Shown here one piece after another: positions 62,450 to 64,000 of a stretch of 64,000 bases of DNA. The DNA lies in the NCBI RefSeq assembly GCF_003335585.1, contig NZ_QBFD01000015.1:722122-786121 (forward strand), written 5' to 3'. Positions within the stretch are counted from its first letter, which is position 1. Each line of letters begins with the position of its first letter. The translations under genes and the position numbers were made by a program. Origin of the DNA: Sulfitobacter sp. DFL-14 (GTDB lineage Bacteria; Pseudomonadota; Alphaproteobacteria; Rhodobacterales; Rhodobacteraceae). The notes beneath the pieces are model-generated. The model made no database searches and was not told the DNA's origin. It saw only the letters and a list, made by a program, of their open reading frames with translations.

Positions 62450-63628
62450 CTACCCCTCCGGTGCCATCTCGTCCCAGAAGGCCACGATGGCCTGATAGTT
62501 CAGCGCCGACATCCAGCCGTGCCGCTCAAAATCATCCCGCGCCGCTGCACTCTCCAGCTGCGTCAGGAACAACCGCTTGTCCGCATCCCGCTGCGTCGGC
62601 GTCCGCGCCGCCGCAAGGTCCCGCACCCGCGCCAGCCTCTTCCCCCGCTCACTGGTCACCGGCTGCACCACCTCCGCCGGTTTGTAATCGTCCCGCAGCG
62701 CCGCCGTCAGATAGCGCACAGGGTTCTGCACACCCTCCTGCCCCGCCACATAATCCAGCTTCTCGCTCACATGCTCCGCCCCATGCTCACTCACCCACTG
62801 CCGTGCCAGCCGGTCGCTGACCCCAAGTGCCCGCAGCTTTGCATAGACAGGCGTGTTCCGCAGCCCCTCGCCATCGTCCAGGTCCAGGATCGCCAGCTGC
62901 GGGTTCTCCGCAATATGAAACCGGATCTCCACAACCTCGCGCCCGCGCTTGCGCACCTCCGGCGTCACCACGATGTTCGAGGTCTTGTTCACCTCCGCCA
63001 CGCTCGGCTTGATGATCTTGGCGTTCAGATGCTTGTAGCTCTGGTAATAGGGGCTGTCGTCCACCCCCATCAGCCGCCGGAACAGGTCCAGCGACCACCA
63101 GCCGGTGCTTTTTGTCCGCACAAACCGGTAGCAATTTTCATAAAGCGCCAGCGCATGCCCGCTGGTGAACCGCCGCTGGATGTTCAGGTTGATCAGCGCA
63201 AAGACCTTGGGGTCGTTCAGCTTCGCCGCCAGCGCGGGAGAATAGGCATATTCGCAAACCCCCGCCTTCAGCTTGGCATAGCTCAACAGGCTGGAGACGC
63301 CCCATTCCTGCTGGCCCTTGTCATCCAGCATGTCCCATTCCGCAACAGTCTCTGCAAGGCCGCGCAGAGACTGTTTAAGCGTGTCCATGTCGTTGGAGTT
63401 GTAACCGATCATCATGCACAGGGTCCGCGCATCAATCAGATGGGTCTGCTGGTCGATCAGCGTGTCATAGGCGTTCAGCAACAGCACATTCGACAGCTTG
63501 CGTTGGAGCAATGTCAGCTTACCCGACACATGGATCGCCGCCACATGTTTCTTTACCGCCCCGCGCCGCAGGGCGCCGGTCAGCTTCTCACGTTGAATAT
63601 CTTCTGTTTTCTCTGCTCGTATGGCCAA
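62450..63628 (-). CDS. Rep_3-family plasmid replication initiator
   Basis: 392 residues with two winged-helix domains of the Rep_3 fold: KLTLLQRKLSNVLLLNAYDT and LTSGHALALYENCYRFVRTK-like FTSGHALALYENCYRF, then SYKHLNAKIIKPSVAEVNK. TTG start at 63628 with AAGGA 8 nt upstream. The upstream DNA contains a large hairpin and iteron-like repeats where it would bind. Its presence suggests the window derives from a plasmid or chromid. Confidence 0.87.
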   Translation of the reverse strand: MAIRAEKTEDIQREKLTGALRRGAVKKHVAAIHVSGKLTLLQRKLSNVLLLNAYDTLIDQQTHLIDARTLCMMIGYNSNDMDTLKQSLRGLAETVAEWDMLDDKGQQEWGVSSLLSYAKLKAGVCEYAYSPALAAKLNDPKVFALINLNIQRRFTSGHALALYENCYRFVRTKSTGWWSLDLFRRLMGVDDSPYYQSYKHLNAKIIKPSVAEVNKTSNIVVTPEVRKRGREVVEIRFHIAENPQLAILDLDDGEGLRNTPVYAKLRALGVSDRLARQWVSEHGAEHVSEKLDYVAGQEGVQNPVRYLTAALRDDYKPAEVVQPVTSERGKRLARVRDLAAARTPTQRDADKRLFLTQLESAAARDDFERHGWMSALNYQAIVAFWDEMAPEG

Positions 63629-63864
63629 AGGTTTGATTCCTTCTTGTGCCGCTTGTCCACAGTATCACCCGTTCCAGTACCCGACGACAAGAACTTTCTG
63701 GATACCTATGCGACACCCCTGCCCTGCCGCCGCAATGCCCGTGCAAAGGGACCCATTTACGGGTCTGACCTCAACCTCACCCCAGGCGATTCTCCCAATT
63801 TCGACCCTAAACTGCCTGATACCGCGGCTGGATACCCTAAAACCCGCGAATCGCAGCCCTTTGT

Positions 63865-63920
63865 CCTGTATCCGGGTGCCTTTGCGCCTGTTTTCAGGCA
63901 CCCCTGGTCCCGGATACAGG
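63865..63920. repeat. Large nested inverted repeat upstream of rep
   Basis: CCTGTATCCGGG (63865-63876) is perfectly repeated inverted as CCCGGATACAGG (63909-63920). Nested inside, GGGTGCCT (63874-63881) pairs with AGGCACCC (63896-63903). It could be an antisense-RNA hairpin, terminator or origin structure. 63629-63864 holds no gene. Confidence 0.6.
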
Positions 63921-63967
63921 TCCTCAACATAAGCTAATATTCTGTAAGTAAATGCTTATTAGCGCGC

Positions 63968-63995
63968 AAAGACTCTAAATATCCTAAAGACTCTA
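63968..63995. repeat. Iteron-like direct repeats (array cut by window end)
   Basis: AAAGACTCTA occurs at 63968-63977 and 63986-63995, an 18-bp period, in AT-rich DNA 340 bp from the rep start. Rep_3 initiators bind such iterons. Only two copies fit before the window ends. Confidence 0.55.
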
Positions 63996-64000
63996 CAACA

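Noticed and set aside
62519..63937. 472-codon plus-strand frame across the replication gene
   Set aside because: Antisense to a clear Rep_3 initiator; Arg/Pro/Gln-rich, no domain.

Overview
The window looks like part of an extrachromosomal replicon (plasmid or chromid) of an alphaproteobacterium of the Rhodobacterales / Roseobacter group. The lineage is suggested by high GC, tightly overlapping operons, the FlaF/FlbT/DUF1217/CheL-type flagellar set, TRAP and polyamine ABC transport, and HWE-kinase signalling. The replicon type is suggested by a Rep_3-family initiator at the right edge, followed by a hairpin and the first two repeats of what looks like an iteron array cut by the window end, and preceded by a ParDE-type toxin-antitoxin pair. 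No rRNA, tRNA or CRISPR array was seen.

Layout, left to right. (1) 1-7003: polyamine uptake and catabolism (class-III aminotransferase, GntR regulator with two palindromic candidate operators, binding protein, ATPase, two permeases, FAD oxidase). (2) 6984-13411: flagellar genes (flgD, fliK, rod-binding protein, FlgN-like protein, flagellin, flaF, flbT, DUF1217). (3) 13437-14937: an IS110-family element with a frameshifted transposase and a candidate bridge-RNA region, abutting an IS5-type relic. (4) 15033-20515: esterase, Zn alcohol dehydrogenase and benzaldehyde-type dehydrogenase, divergent from a XylR-like activator that lacks GAFTGA. (5) 20756-23996: a transposase relic, then a stress-type envelope cluster (DUF3618, YqjE-like, YqjD-like, a 22-residue membrane peptide, YciF-like). 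(6) 23998-30948: a seven-gene operon of four glycosyltransferases, an acyl-CoA dehydrogenase homologue, a PIG-L deacetylase and a NodS-like methyltransferase. (7) 31136-42490: membrane and signalling genes (MgtC, DUF421, cation/proton antiporter, channel-like protein, CDF exporter with lipoprotein, CheB-CheR-kinase with response regulator, low-complexity BON protein, Crp-type regulator, SDR). (8) 42545-46800: a two-lipoprotein island (cytosolic-PLA2-like protein plus metallo-beta-lactamase-fold protein) lying between the two halves of an IS6-type transposase. (9) 46894-51400: a GntR protein with two winged-helix domains, divergent from an operon encoding an ABC-ATPase/CobW C-domain chimera, a solute-binding protein without signal peptide, and an asparaginase. 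(10) 51579-59533: GntR regulator, TRAP transporter, a 53-residue membrane protein, IlvD/Edd dehydratase, RraA-fold protein and a 2,5-dioxovalerate-type dehydrogenase, probably for sugar-acid catabolism. (11) 59606-64000: IS6 relic, RraB, decayed ArdC/SUKH-like/Fic fragments, ParDE, replication initiator and origin region.

Most modules are self-contained uptake-plus-catabolism operons with a local regulator and a visible palindromic site, joined by insertion-sequence debris. Three independent tails of the same kind of IS6 transposase (42681, 51447, 59606) suggest repeated IS6-mediated rearrangement, which could also explain the chimeric ABC-CobW gene and the missing permeases beside it.

The most promising candidates for an undescribed system are the lipo-chitooligosaccharide-like gene set at 23998-30948, the PLA2-like / MBL-fold lipoprotein pair at 43130-46256, and the ABC-CobW operon at 48163-51400. 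All functions are read from motifs and family resemblance by eye; no database search was run.
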